64,000 nt of DNA from the NCBI GenBank assembly GCA_013146195.2, contig CM028384.1, forward strand, positions 70,965,990 to 71,029,989. The letters run 5' to 3'. The position numbers and the translations under genes were made by a program. The notes beneath the pieces were generated by a model. That model saw only the letters and a list, made by a program, of their open reading frames with translations, was not told the DNA's origin and searched no databases. Below, piece after piece: positions 45,901-56,933 of the stretch. Numbering within the stretch: the first letter of the stretch is position 1; each line of letters starts with the position of its first letter. This DNA comes from Codonopsis lanceolata. Its lineage: Eukaryota; Streptophyta; Magnoliopsida; Asterales; Campanulaceae.

Positions 45901-46254
45901 CTCCTAATACAAATAAAAGAATTATTGTTTTACATTTTTATTGCCCAGTTTGGGAGGAATAATTTAGATCAAGATGATCAGCATAATGAAACTTGATTCA
46001 CTTGTCCGTTTCTTTTACTACGAAAGATGCTGAATTGCTGAGATGTTGTTGGAATGTTTTGTTTGAAGATACTGTGCAGGGAAACTCATATGGATGAAGA
46101 GACATACAACAAGCTAGTGGAGAAGGCGAAGGAAAAAGGGTTTGATGTGAGCAAACTTCACAAGACACCACAGACAGACCCTCCACCCGAGAGTGCTGAT
46201 GCACCCGAGGATACCAAAGGGATTTGGTGGATCAAATCTATTCTGGGAAGATAG
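42932..46254 (+). CDS. TIL: Temperature-induced lipocalin, gene b
   Basis: Exons 42932-43303 and 46069-46254 join in phase 0 to 185 aa. Exon 1 is identical in protein to 34217-34588. Exon 2 follows TTTGAAG and encodes ILCRETHMDEETYNKLVEKA and ends GIWWIKSILGR, distinct from the a-type ending (YFKSLLGR). The GxW motif, the PPFLPIIPVVGDYW loop and DNDYQYALIG are all present, and there is no signal peptide. The intron of 2.8 kb holds a Tourist MITE and a Pack-MULE with an LRR-kinase fragment. Paralogue of gene a, about 13 kb upstream, so the family is tandemly arranged. It is probably a membrane-associated stress protein. Confidence 0.93.
43653..43926. mobile_element. Tourist-like MITE in lipocalin b intron (copy Y)
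   Basis: GGGCAAGTCCAATGG and its inverse ATTGGACTTGCCC, flanked by TTA. Duplicate of 34937-35206, with better-preserved TIRs. Confidence 0.8.
43991..45432. mobile_element. Pack-MULE-like element with LRR-kinase fragment (copy Y)
   Basis: Same arrangement as 35271-36693. Confidence 0.55.
44231..44760 (+). pseudogene. HAESA/HSL-type LRR receptor kinase fragment (copy Y)
   Basis: The clearest copy. CRNLTLPDIPNLANLDLDGN is followed by SLSGTIPDTFDMFRCLETLI, ITTLRVLDLAYNPFSPGRS and, after a frame change, a further LRR with IPDSFDRLSRLTNLDVSF. These spacings match the first LRRs of HAESA-LIKE 1-type receptors, which perceive IDA-family peptides. The kinase domain is missing. Confidence 0.7.
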
Positions 46255-47476
46255 ATAAGAATTGCTACTTTGACTTTATTCATTCAAGTAAAATGTGATC
46301 AGTTTTTAATCAAATGCTACTAATTATATTATAGAAGTAAAGAGCTTAAGTACTCAATTATATAGAAATATTTGGAGATATTTTTTCCGTCTTCTCTTGA
46401 TAATATTATGGTCTGAAACTTGGGGTTTAAGGATGACCGAGTGGTCCTTGATGATCCATCGTTCTTAAAGATGTGAAATAAGTATATGGTTGTTGCTTTC
46501 CAGTTGGGTAATTCTTGGTCATCACTCTTCATCTTGGTTACATCCGCGCTCTCTTGTAGGAAAGATGTCTGCAATATGTTATAAGAATGTTTGTGTTCAT
46601 TTATTATGTTGGTTTGGAACAAAGGTCTCAGGCATCTCATTGCTGAGACAGATTCGAGGGCGGTCTGTGATTCCTTGAATGAGGCATGCAGTGGGCATGT
46701 ATCTGTGAGTCTGTTGTCATTATGGATAAGTTGAAAGGTGTTTGGAGTGGATGTCTAGTAGTCTAGGGAGTGGGAGTGTGGGGTTGTGCTTGTGCATGCT
46801 CTTCGTGATACTACCATTTTTCTCGTTCCTTCCGAGGATGTTAAGGGGAAGTTGTCTATGGATAGGATAGGGCTGCGCTTGGCCTGGCCTTGTAGTTGTC
46901 TAGCATTAGCAACATTAATGTCGTGTGTTTCAAAAATTGCCTACTTGAGAACCCATCATTGAATATGTCTATATAATTGACCGGAAGCCTGGATGTTGCT
47001 CTGTCTCTACTCATTGAGTTGTGAATGGAAATTTGAACTTCAGCTCAAGTGTTCATTCTGACGGAGAGCCACGGTTGAGTCTGATCTACTGGGATCTAGA
47101 GCTCCATGAATCACCAAATTCTTGGGTAGAGGCTTGAACTCCACTTTGTTGAGGAACAAAGTCATGGTTATTGCGAATCAAGATCCAGTTTTGTTTTTCA
47201 GATACTGCATAGGATTTCAAAAAAGTGGAGCTGAAAGGAAGTTCACAATTAACCATCAACTATTCTGTCAAGTCTCGTGTTAGCTACGTATAAAGTCTAT
47301 GTGATTATTAGAATAGAAAAGTAATGTTAGGGTCACTCAAAAGTACTCAAATTTGGGTACTAAATGGCGTGCTATTAGTGGATCTTTATTATTTACTATC
47401 TCAATAACCCAACTATTAACTATAGTTAATATTAGCCTAACTAAAAACAATCAAAATAAAAAATGATAAAATAATA
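46255..47476. other. 3' flank of lipocalin b, no further gene seen
   Basis: Contains the 3' UTR. Open frames are short and featureless. Confidence 0.4.
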
Positions 47477-47734
47477 CTCCCTCCGTCCCTAAATTATCGT
47501 CCTCCTTTCCTTTTTCGTCCGTCTCAAAATAATTGTCCACTTTGAAACTTTCCTTTTTAGAACATCATTTTTACCACTTTACCCTTACTTTTTCACCCTA
47601 CTTTAATTATGGGTCACATACACATGGGCTTTAAAGGAAACTATACATTAAACCAATATAAATAATCAAGTTAATTGTTTTTTCTTAAACTGTGCGTCGG
47701 GTCAAACAGGACAATTAATTAGGGACGGAGGGAG
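47477..47734. mobile_element. Stowaway MITE
   Basis: TIR CTCCCTCCGTCCCTAA / TTAGGGACGGAGGGAG, flanked by TA on both sides, 258 bp, AT-rich interior. Its two halves are found at the ends of the gene-carrying element at 28175-29205. Confidence 0.9.
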
Positions 47735-48638
47735 TAATAATTAAAGTGCTTTTCTTGTTGATAATTTTGGCCGTCAAACTTAGGCCATTTCCCCTCTTGG
47801 CATTACTCTTCTTAGAAAATGTGAAATACCTAAAGAGTATCTAAATTATGTGGAATCTGATTTGGCATTGGTGGGTCCTCTTTTTTAACTTAAATACTAG
47901 CCCAATTTGCAATTGAAACCAACCATGGTTAAATTCTAATCTAGAAAAAAACCGCTAAGCGTGATTTTGCGATTGTTCTTGGGAATCCTCCAAAAACGCA
48001 AATTAGGATTTTTCGTTTCCAAAACATTTGCGACTTTTAGTAACCAATAATAATCACCTGTTGAGCTCAACTCTGCCAGCTGTCAATCCATTACGGACAA
48101 AGGATTCGCTATATTATTTGTGATGTTTTATTTAAGCGTTAACTTTCAAAAAATTATGTTTATAATTTAAATAACATTTTATCTTTACGATTTACTTGTT
48201 TTATAAGCATATTTGTAGTGCTTAAATATTTTTGTGATGACAAACTCTCTTATTAGTTATCTACTCCCCTGTCCCAAAATAAAATATGTTTTAACAACAA
48301 AAATGTGTTCCAAAATAAATGATATTATAAGATTTTAAGAAAAAAAGTATTCAATTTTTGTCAAACTTGACTTTATTAATTATTTTTTAATTAAATGTTC
48401 TATAAAGAAAAGATAGGATGATTTAAAGAGAGATGTTAGAGGAAAGAAGAAAATAATCATGCAATTTATCAATAATAATTGCAATTAAATAAGGGTAGAT
48501 TGGTCTTTTTATAAGTTTCATTAATCTGTGTGCAAACTTCTAAAACATCATTTATTTTTGGACAGAGAGAGTATCTCTTAATTTTTAAAATTTTCAAATA
48601 TTAAATTTTTGGGTGGAGCAAAAAAGTAATACATAACT
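47735..48638. other. AT-rich intergenic with degenerate MITE
   Basis: No gene. About 48264-48573 is bounded by CTCCCCTGTCCCAAAATAAA and TTATTTTTGGACAGAGAGAG, an old Stowaway-like element next to TA. Confidence 0.45.
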
Positions 48639-48647
48639 TGGTTTTAA

Positions 48648-49903
48648 GGGATAAGTATACCATTAGTCCCCGAACTTTGGTAGAACCTATCATCAGTCTC
48701 CCAATTTCAAAAAATTTCATCATTGATCCAAGTAGACATTTTTTGCTCATCAGAGGTCCCTAGCCCTAACGTCGCTTATTTATTTCCATTAAGTGAACAT
48801 GTGCCACTTACATACACAAAATAAGGGGGTTATGTATAACATCATCAAAATAAATGGGGCAAAGTGAAGCGGTTGACGCCGCCACGCCGTCGTCGGAATC
48901 TCGCCGTCAGTTTCCTGTTGTCGCTATGTACGTGCTAGGCAACGAGAGTTCAGATCCACGGTCTCGTCGTAGCCGTCGAAATAATGGAGACCGATCGCCG
49001 TTTAATCCGATTATCGTACTTTGTGGTCCTGCTGACCTTGGCGGTGATGATGAAGACTCCAGCGGTGGGGAAAGAGGTTTTGAGCTGTATTATGATGATG
49101 GAACCCGTTCGGGGCTCCAGCCTTTACCCGCAACCATGTCGTAGTTTTTGATGGGGTCAGGGTTTGACCGATTGCTAGATCAGCTATCACAGATCGAAAT
49201 TAACGGACTTGGTTGGTCGGAGCAGCCGTCGGCGTCGAAAGCCACAGTTGAATCGCTGCCGACTATTGAAATATCTGACAAACACGTGAACACCGAATTA
49301 CACTGTGCGGTTTGTAAAGAAGCATTCTCTCTCGGCTCCGAAGCTCGCAAAATGTCGTGTAATCACATCTACCATTCCGATTGCATTCTACCTTGGCTAT
49401 CTATCCGTAACTCGTTCCCCGCCTGCTGTCACGAGTTACCAACCGATTCGGCTAATCCCAGCAACGTGGAGACACCAAATGAGGAAGAAGCGGTAAGGCT
49501 AACCATATGGAGATTACTTGGGGGAAGATTTGCTGTGAGGAGGTTTACGGGGGGAAGGAGAGGAGCCGATGGTGAGAGAGAGCTGCCTGTTGTGTACATG
49601 GAAATGGATGGAGGGTTTAACAATTCAGGTACACCGCGGAGAATTACGTGGGGGGTCGAGAAGTAGGGCTAGAAGAGAGGTAAGCTGAATTGATGTATAT
49701 TCACTTTGTCCCCTTATTTTGATGATGTTATACATAATCCCTTTATTTTGTGTATGTGAGTGACACATGTTCACTTAACGGAAATAAACAAACGGTGTTA
49801 GGGCTAGGGACCTCCGTTGAACAAAAAATGCCTATTTGGATTAGTGGTGAAACTTTTTAAAGTTGGGGGACTGATAATGGGTTCAGCCTGGTATACTTGT
49901 CCC
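48648..49903. mobile_element. Pack-MULE carrying a RING E3 ligase gene
   Basis: Long inverted repeats (about 48648-48850 and 49690-49903) begin GGGATAAGTATACC and end GGTATACTTGTCCC. A perfect 9-bp duplication TGGTTTTAA lies at 48639-48647 and 49904-49912. There is no transposase. The interior is a single GC-rich stretch encoding a RING protein. Both TIR and TSD are textbook MULE features. Confidence 0.95.
48854..49666 (+). pseudogene. RING1/RDUF-type E3 ubiquitin ligase, captured pseudogene
   Basis: One frame of 271 codons matches the middle and C-terminal parts of plant RDUF/RING1-like E3 ligases: FNPIIVLCGPAD, GFELYYDDG, then GSGFDRLLDQLSQIEINGLG, the RING at CAVCKEAFSLGSEARKMSCN followed by HIYHSDCILPWLS, and the tail with GGFNNSGTPRRI. 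Intron-free here, with the N-terminal zinc ribbon missing. Two lesions: TAG at 49142-49144 directly before FLMGSGFDRLL, where the family has Glu, so GAG to TAG is likely, and the last RING pair is FPAC where the family has CPVC, so a zinc-binding Cys is lost. An active ligase is not expected. Confidence 0.9.
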
Positions 49904-50131
49904 TGGTTTTAATTTATGGTGTACTAATTAAATCCCCAGAATTTGTCAAATGCAATGGGTACCGAAGCGGTTTCCAAGTAATGGTATCCAACTTATGAGA
50001 TATCTGAAAGGCGAAACTAATGTGTCATTACAAGATATTCTCTCCTCGGCTTCAATCCACTTTGCACATATAAAATGAATTGACTCTATTATTTTTACTT
50101 TACCACCCTCAAAGTATTTTTAATAATATCA

Positions 50132-50183
<52 letters not shown>
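50132..50183. repeat. Poly-A plus (AT)n microsatellite
   Basis: About 17 A followed by about 17 AT units. This resembles the 3' tail of a retroposed sequence, but no body could be assigned upstream. Confidence 0.9.
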
Positions 50184-50185
<2 letters not shown>

Positions 50186-50734
50186 AAGGGGTATGGCTGA
50201 TTTTTTGTTTCCAGTAATGTAAATATGTGTGCACAAGAGAGTTACAAATATCCTCGAGCAATGAAGTTCTTTCCTTAAGACAAAAATTGGCCCGTATACA
50301 GACTGGACGGGATATGTCAGTGAGTCTCTCAGGTTTCAGGATACTTACGTGATTGAAGAGGACAGTCCTCCGATCTTTAGTCACCGACGAATCTAACACG
50401 CTGCTGTATTCTCTGTATTTAGGGCAGAAAGGTTACAGAAAGAGGAGAATTTTCGATACAAAAATCTGTGTTTGTTGCAGTAATTAAGTGGCAGTTTTGG
50501 GGATGGAAGTTGGGAGCGGTTGGAGCAGTTGAGTGTCTGAAATAGACACAATCGTAGGCAGTTACGGTTGTCTGAAACAGACACAACCTTTCAGACATAA
50601 CTGTCTCCTGGCGGCTGAACTTCTGAACCTGTGCAAAAGGTTCACGCTGAAAGAGTCACACACCAAATGAACCGGTAGTAAAAGGATAGGTTCAGGCAGG
50701 CAAGCCAACCAACCAAGCGGGTGGCGGCGGCGCG
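50184..50734. other. Unassigned, mildly GC-rich
   Basis: No recognisable protein. GAAATAGACACAATCGTAGG and GAAACAGACACAACC form a short direct repeat near 50540-50590. Confidence 0.3.
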
Positions 50735-50934
50735 CATGCGTGTGTTTGGACCTACATCAAGGTAGATCTTCCCTCTTACACAAATGTGTAGTGGCCCAAG
50801 GGCCTGAAAGTAAAGCCTCAAAGCTCTACCTTATAAGGCAGAGCTTGTTTCATATTGTTCCCAATGTGGGATTCCCACACTTCATATTACATGATTTAGC
50901 TTTATTCAAGCTATTGGAAACCAAGTTTCCAACA
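50735..50934 (-). mobile_element. LTR-type (TRIM-like) fragment
   Basis: On the minus strand the block begins TGTTGGAAACTTGGTTTCCA, then GTGGGAATCCCACATTGGGA and a CTTATAAGG TATA-like box, a pattern seen in small plant LTRs. A partner LTR, primer-binding site and clear end were not found. No 5S-like stretch is present, so it is not Cassandra. Confidence 0.4.
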
Positions 50935-51752
50935 ATATATATATTGTAAAACCATTTCTAGAAATAAAAAAGTAGAAAACAAATCACTTACTTTAAAACA
51001 TCATAAGGCATTTATTATAAAGTTGGAAACATGGCAAAAGAGAAAAGTTAAGTTGGATGAATATCAAAAGGTGGGATAAATATTGAGTGTAACGTTAATA
51101 TTGTTGATATAATGCTGTAATTTTGAAAATTAGATTATTGATATATTACACGGTTTCAAAATGGTATTACCGTTACACACGACATCTCTTTCATTACGTT
51201 AACAGTATTACCATTTCACATAACATTTCGTTCATTGCGTTAAGCACTTAAGCCGTCAATGTCAATGGTAACACATAGTATCTCAAAAAGTTTATTATCT
51301 TTTATGAATCACAACTTTTTAGGCTCCTTCTTTGACTACTGACTTTCATTTCATAGGTACCCCTCCAAATAATTGTCTAGCTAGATTAGGCATCTAGAGT
51401 CAGTCTCATGCAACATATTAGGCATATGTTCACTCCGAACGCCGTTTAAACCTTATTTGAAAATATCGTCAGTTCAACTTAAACCCTGAGCTGGCACTAT
51501 GGATAATGCAGCTATGTGGCAGGGGTTCTCCGTTCTCATGCTTGGTATTTGTAATGTCATACTCAAAAAGCTAAGCTGACATATTCAGCTGCATAATCCA
51601 TAGAACGAACTACAAGCTTTTGCTTTTGTGTAACAAAACTTCATATAAGGTCAAATAAGAAAAAGTTTCTATAATAACGTACATCTCCATGAAAACACCC
51701 AACTCTCACATCACTAACTAGCCAACCGATTCAGCTCTTTTCCACACAAACA
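50935..51752. other. Upstream region of the S28 peptidase gene
   Basis: AT-rich promoter region without recognisable elements that I can assign with confidence. Confidence 0.35.
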
Positions 51753-54700
51753 ATGCCTACTCCATCTTTTTTCTTCCTCTTGTTGTTTCTTTTGATTATT
51801 TGTGCAACTTCAATTGAATTGAGGCCAGCAAATTTTCCAAGATCAACCTATCAATCTTCTTTGCAAAAACATGTCAACAACTCCAAAGCTGTAAAATTGA
51901 AAATACCTTATAAAACTCATTACTTTCCTCAGGTTTTAGACCATTTTAATTTCCAACCAAAAAGCTCCAGGATTTTCTACCAAAAGTACCTTATTAACAA
52001 CCACTACTGGCACAAAGGAGCTCCCATCTTTGTCTACACTGGCAATGAAGGAGATATTGAGTGGTTTGCAGCCAATACTGGCTTTATGCTTGACATTGCT
52101 CCTAGCTTCCACGCTCTCCTTATCTTCATTGAAGTACTCTCTCTCTCTCTCTCACTCACACACACACACATAGCAAAAACACGATCACAGAAGGGCCACA
52201 TCAATATTCCTCCAAATTGAATGTTGAAGGGTTCCACGAACTTCTATTTCGTAATCACTGAAAGTCTGAAACATTTTCAAAAACCAATTTAGGGGATTTT
52301 GGAAAGATTTTCACTTGGTTGTTTCTGAAAACAAGTTATTTGGTTGAATTATGATAAAGGGTACTGAAATTGATAATGGGTTTGATTTGCATGTGAATTT
52401 TTCAGCACAGGTTTTATGGGGAATCATTGCCATTTGGGAAGGACTCGTACAAATCAGCCAAGACCTTAGGGTACTTGACTTCACAGCAAGCATTGGCTGA
52501 TTTTGCTGTTTTGATTAGGAATTTGAAGCACAATCTGTCGTCTGAAGCATCCCCTGTAGTGGTCTTTGGTGGTTCATATGGAGGAAGTAAGTCAATACTT
52601 CTAATTTCCCCTTAATCTTTGTGTTCATCACATGTTCTGACAAGACACGTGTCAGACCAACACATGACATAATTGAGATGGGATTTTTGTAGTTTAAATT
52701 TGGAATTTGCATTTAATTTCCAAGGAAACCGAATATCGTTGGAGCAGTTATTTCAAAATGATTGTGATCTAGTGCAACTTGATAGACCTTTGTGGAGGAA
52801 ATGCTTGCCCCGATTTCCTGGCTAACAAAGGAATAAACCAAGAAAGTTATCTAGTGCAAAATGATAGCCCTCCCGAGAATCTTAAGCATTTGATGATGTA
52901 TGCCGGTGGCATAGGAGTTACATACGCTAGTCTGTTTGCTTTTCCCCCGAAACCAAAGAAATAATAATGAAAATGTTTGTTATCTATGGAGGAGGCACTA
53001 TCTCGTATTGTCACATTTCGTGTTTTGGGTTCTTTATGACATTGTTTTTTTTATGTCTCCACTTTTCAAGTGTTGGCTGCCTGGTTTAGACTGAAATACC
53101 CACACATCGCACTTGGAGCATTGGCATCTTCCGCTCCAGTTTTGCAGTTTGATGACATAACTCCATGGTCTAGCTTCTATGATGCTGTTTCTCAGGATTA
53201 CAAGGTAACAAAGTCAATATCTATAATAAATCAAATAATGAATGACAATAATGCCCCTCCTATTGTTGCTTGCTAAAGGCAACCAAACACAGAACACTGT
53301 ATTTGTGCTGTACTATGTTTATCAACAGTTGTACATTGTTCGTTCTGCCTTATCATATGCTCCTCTTGAAAATTTGATTGAAATGGGCAGGATGCAAGCT
53401 TAAATTGCTATAAGGTGATTAAGGGGAGCTGGGAAGAACTGGATGCTCTTTCAACTCATAAAGAAGGGCTGAGTGTATTGAGCCGGAGTTTCAGAACTTG
53501 CAAGTAATATTTGTATGCTAACGTGTTATATGGCATTAGCTTCTCTTGTTCTTGGAGATTTGCTTGAATGTTTTCTTCGTATTTTAGGAACCTTAAATCA
53601 ATTTATTCGGCTAGGAACTGGCTATGGACAGCTTTTGTTTACACAGCCATGGTGAATTACCCAACACAAGCCAATTTTATGATGCCACTTCCTGCCTACC
53701 CTGTGCAAGAGGTGCTGGCTAGCTTCTTGCAATCTAAATTCTAAGAAAATTAATTCAACATTTTCGTGTTGTTTCTGACAATGAATTTGATTCTTTTTCC
53801 AATGAAGATGTGCAAGATCATCGATGGATTTGATCATGGAGCTACCAAGCTTAGCAGGGTTTTTGCAGCTGCAAGCTTATATTACAATTATTCCAAGACT
53901 GAGAAATGTTTTAAATTGGAAGATGACACAGATGCCCATGGCCTCCATGGCTGGGATTGGCAGGTAAATTAACCTTTTTCCAAATTGTCATGCAAACCAC
54001 TTGGCCTTCGTTTATTCTTTTAATGTCTTTACAATAACTGAATAGATTTGGAAATACTTTTCAGGCTTGTACAGAGATGGTAATGCCAATGATGTGTTCT
54101 GAAGAGAGCATGTTTCCTACATCTTCTTTCAGTTACAAGGACTTTGCAGAGAATTGCAAGAAAATGTATGGAGTCATGCCCAGACCTCACTGGATCACTA
54201 CTGAGTTTGGTGGCAAGGTATGTTTAATACTGTCTTTCATTAATATATCACTTTTTTCCTCATTGGAAAGAAGCACAGTTTTGATGGATATTAGTAACAC
54301 TGCTTGTACAGAGAATTGACCAAGTGCTCAAGAGGTCAGGGAGCAATATCATATTTTCTAATGGAATGCAAGATCCATGGAGCAGAGGCGGGTCAGTTTC
54401 CATCTCTTTTAAACGATTGCAGTTAACAACTTTTCTACATATATAATCCGATTGTGCTGTCAGTATATATTGTTAGAAATTCTCATTTTAACTCCCAAAA
54501 GTCTTGGAGCCGCTAAATTTTGTGGCAACAAGCTTATAATCAGTTTTACCTTAAGTTTTGACGGTTATGCAGTGTGCTCAAGAATATTTCAGCGAGCATT
54601 GTTGCACTGGTGACTGATAAGGGTAAAGCTATATTTGGGTTATTGTTGCTTTTATGTAGTGAAAATCCTGAAAGGAAACTTTATTCAGGTTTTTTAAAGT

Positions 54701-54853
54701 TATGTTTTACCTAATTTAATAGGAGCACACCATGTTGATTTTCGGTCGGCAACAAAAGAAGACCCAGATTGGCTCATCAGGCAAAGGAGGCAAGAAGTAG
54801 AGATCATTCAGAAGTGGATACATGAGTACTATATGGATATTAAGCAAGGATAA
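51753..54853 (+). CDS. Lysosomal Pro-X carboxypeptidase-like protein (peptidase S28)
   Basis: Ten exons: 51753-52133, 52406-52586, 53071-53204, 53391-53503, 53588-53711, 53808-53963, 54065-54217, 54312-54391, 54573-54622 and 54723-54853, all with GT-AG introns, give 500 aa, normal for the family. Residues 1-21 are a signal peptide. HYFPQVLDHFNF starts the S28 fold. The nucleophile Ser is in GGSYGGMLAAWFRLKYPH (Ser 184, codon split by intron 2), the catalytic Asp in SNGMQDPWS (Asp 435) and the His in GAHHVDFR (His 460/461). These are alpha/beta-hydrolase serine carboxypeptidases that remove a residue after proline, usually in vacuole or secretory space. All catalytic residues are present, so activity is expected. 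The 484-bp intron 2 contains an unrelated coding-like fragment. Confidence 0.95.
52138..52172. repeat. (CT)n and (CA)n microsatellite in S28 intron 1
   Basis: Directly after the GTACTC donor, so transcripts carry a CU/CA-rich tract at the start of intron 1. Confidence 0.9.
52773..52964 (+). other. Coding-like fragment inside intron 2 of the S28 gene
   Basis: A frame of about 60 codons reads IDLCGGNACPDFLANKGINQ and ends NLKHLMMYAGGIGVTYASLF followed by AFPPKPKK and tandem stops. It has one hydrophobic segment and a Pro/Lys tail, like a small mitochondrial or membrane subunit. It is not part of the peptidase (other members have no such insertion, and the flanking exons join perfectly without it). 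I do not recognise the donor. A retroposed fragment is my best guess. Confidence 0.4.
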
Positions 54854-55217
54854 ATAATTTGCTTAATACTAGTTTTTATCTGAAATTAACTCTGAGTCAC
54901 TCAACTTAAATAAGTATTTGTCTTGTGTTCTTCAAACTGGTTTTCCCAATTCTTGTATATATAACTTGAGAGTGCTGCTCCTGCCTCTTGTTGTTGATTC
55001 TTCTGGAATTTATGAATTGAAAGAAATTAGACTTGAATTATGGAGGAGCACTATTCTTGTTTCAAATTTCAACCATGACACTCCTCCTTATGTTTTATTT
55101 TATATATGTAAACATACCATATTTCATGTCTTGGTTAAAAAGTAGAGTGAGGAGAATAAGGGAACCAACCCATATGTCTAAACCAATAACTTGATCCTAA
55201 CTCAAGTTGTTTAGTCA
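54854..55217. other. 3' flank of the S28 gene
   Basis: 3' UTR and intergenic sequence with no further feature. Confidence 0.4.
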
Positions 55218-55317
55218 GCTAGCTGGGGTAGACATGGGGCTTTACAAACTGTGAGGTCTCAGGTTCAATCCCTTCCTATGCCCCCCTTAAAAAAAAAAAA
55301 AAAAGCTAGCTGGGGTA
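55218..55317 (+). mobile_element. Short tRNA-derived SINE-like retroposon
   Basis: A 13-bp direct repeat GCTAGCTGGGGTA (55218-55230 and 55305-55317) encloses about 74 bp with a Pol III B-box GGTTCAATCCC (consensus GGTTCGANTCC) and a terminal run of about 16 A. The A-box-like text AGCTGGGGTAGA overlaps the first direct repeat, so the insertion is either 5'-truncated or its head coincides with the target repeat. Confidence 0.6.
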
Positions 55318-55856
55318 TTGAGTGAATTGGTTGGTCAAGCTTTTCCCGTTCCGCGATGTGAACCACTTATGTGTCCATGCAAAACTTATTTACTGAAATT
55401 GTTTGAACATCCAAAATGGTTGCACCCTAACCCTCTATACAACTTTTAAATCTTTTTAGAGATCATCTAAAAAAGTTTCAGTTCTAATGAGTACCCTCTA
55501 AATTAGTGATATCATTTAACTAACAACCTAACTATCAATATATTTCTCTCTTTTTTATTTTTATTTTCCTACCTCAATCGGAATAAAATATATATACTTT
55601 AAATTTTATATTTTATAAAAATATATTACTTCGTATATCTTGTGATTACTTCAATTACTTTTATTTTAAAAAAATTGTGTGATGCTTTTTAATATTTTCG
55701 ATAGACCGTAATTTTTAGTTATAAATAATAGAAAAGAGGAATGGAAATAATTATGAAATCAAATAATCAAATATGATGAACATATTATCTTATACATAAA
55801 GATTCACCAATAGAAAGAATGCAATGTTTAGTAAAACTTACCCAATATTTTGGTGG
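55318..55856. other. AT-rich intergenic
   Basis: Nothing recognised. Confidence 0.35.
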
Positions 55857-56040
55857 AGGGCAAAGCATACAAATGTGTCACCCAACTTTTCAATTTCTTG
55901 CAATTCAGCCACCGAAACTTTAAAAATATTATTTTGGCCACCAAATTTTAGTTATAATGTAAGCGAGCTCATTTTTTGGATGGATATTAGATTTAACCGT
56001 TAAGTTATGTCAAATATCTATTTTACCCTTCTAAATACAA
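55857..56040. mobile_element. Solo MULE terminal repeat remnant
   Basis: GGCAAAGCATACAAATGTGT, then TTGCAATTCAGCCACCGA, TTTTGGATGGATATTAGATT and ATTTTACCCTT follow the same order as the left TIR of the MULE at 6731-6931. The matching right arm was not found nearby. Confidence 0.55.
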
Positions 56041-56147
56041 TTTTTTGTGTGATTTTAGAAACCCAAAATAGTCTAACTAAAAAAATAATTACATACGCCA
56101 TTTGTATAAAAAGAAGGGGTCAAGTATAATAAAAAAAATAAAACTAA

Positions 56148-56924
56148 GAGTGGCGCTATATAGCCCTCCATAGCTATAAGTTGACACCCCCCCCCAACTC
56201 AAACTTCCTAATTTACCATTCCATTCTTCATCCAAACTCACCCCCCTTTCACAGCCTCCTCCCTTTCCACCCCTTCACCCCCTCCTCCCTCCCCCTCAAT
56301 CCACTGCTTTTTCCTTCCCCTTCCATCACCACCTCCCCCCTCCTCCTCCTCCCCATTACAGTATACTCATTCCGTCACCACCTTATATTTCCCATTGCAT
56401 CCCTCCCACTGCATCATTTTACTTACCCCTTCCCATCCATCCCTGCCCAGCCAGTGAGCCTCAATCTCTTGCCACAGTCTCGTCTCCGCCTCCCTTCTTT
56501 CCCGTCTCTTTTAAAAAAAAAAATTTATTTAATGAAATGGTTGTTCGGTTGACTATGACCGAACAATCCTTGAATTGAATTTTTTTTAAAAAAAGATAGG
56601 AAGAAGGGAGGTGCTTGGAGGTGTGAGCTATTTGGTGGTGCGGAAAAAAAGGAAAAAAAGAGTTTTGTTTGAATGAGAGGGAGGGAAGAGAAAGAAGGAA
56701 AAACAGTGGGAGAAGGAGATGGAGGATGGTTGGAGGGATGCAGAAGAAGAGAAAAGTGTGTGAGAGAGAGAATGGTGGGTGGGGGAAGGGAGGAGGCGGT
56801 GAGTGGGGTAGGAAGGGAGAAGGATGTTAAGGGGGTGAGTTTGGATGAAGAAGAAAAAGGTAAATTATGACGTTTGGGTTTTAGGGGTTCAACTTATAGC
56901 TACGGGGGTTATATAGAGCCACTC
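56148..56924. mobile_element. Foldback MULE with polypyrimidine/polypurine arms
   Basis: GAGTGGC...GCCACTC ends, with inverted similarity through CTATATAG, TAGCTATAAGTTGA and CATCCAAACTCACCCCC. A perfect 9-bp duplication TAAAACTAA lies at 56139-56147 and 56925-56933. The left arm (to about 56515) is almost all C and T, the right arm (from about 56590) almost all A and G, so the element can fold into a long hairpin. No transposase. Confidence 0.85.
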
Positions 56925-56933
56925 TAAAACTAA

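Noticed and set aside
50735..50934. Cassandra TRIM element
   Set aside because: No 5S rRNA-like A and C boxes in the LTR-like block.
53205..53276. Extension of S28 exon 3 into the next intron
   Set aside because: GATTACAAG is followed by a good GTAACA donor and the next exon joins in frame with the conserved DASLNCYKVIKGSWEEL. The extension ends quickly in a stop.
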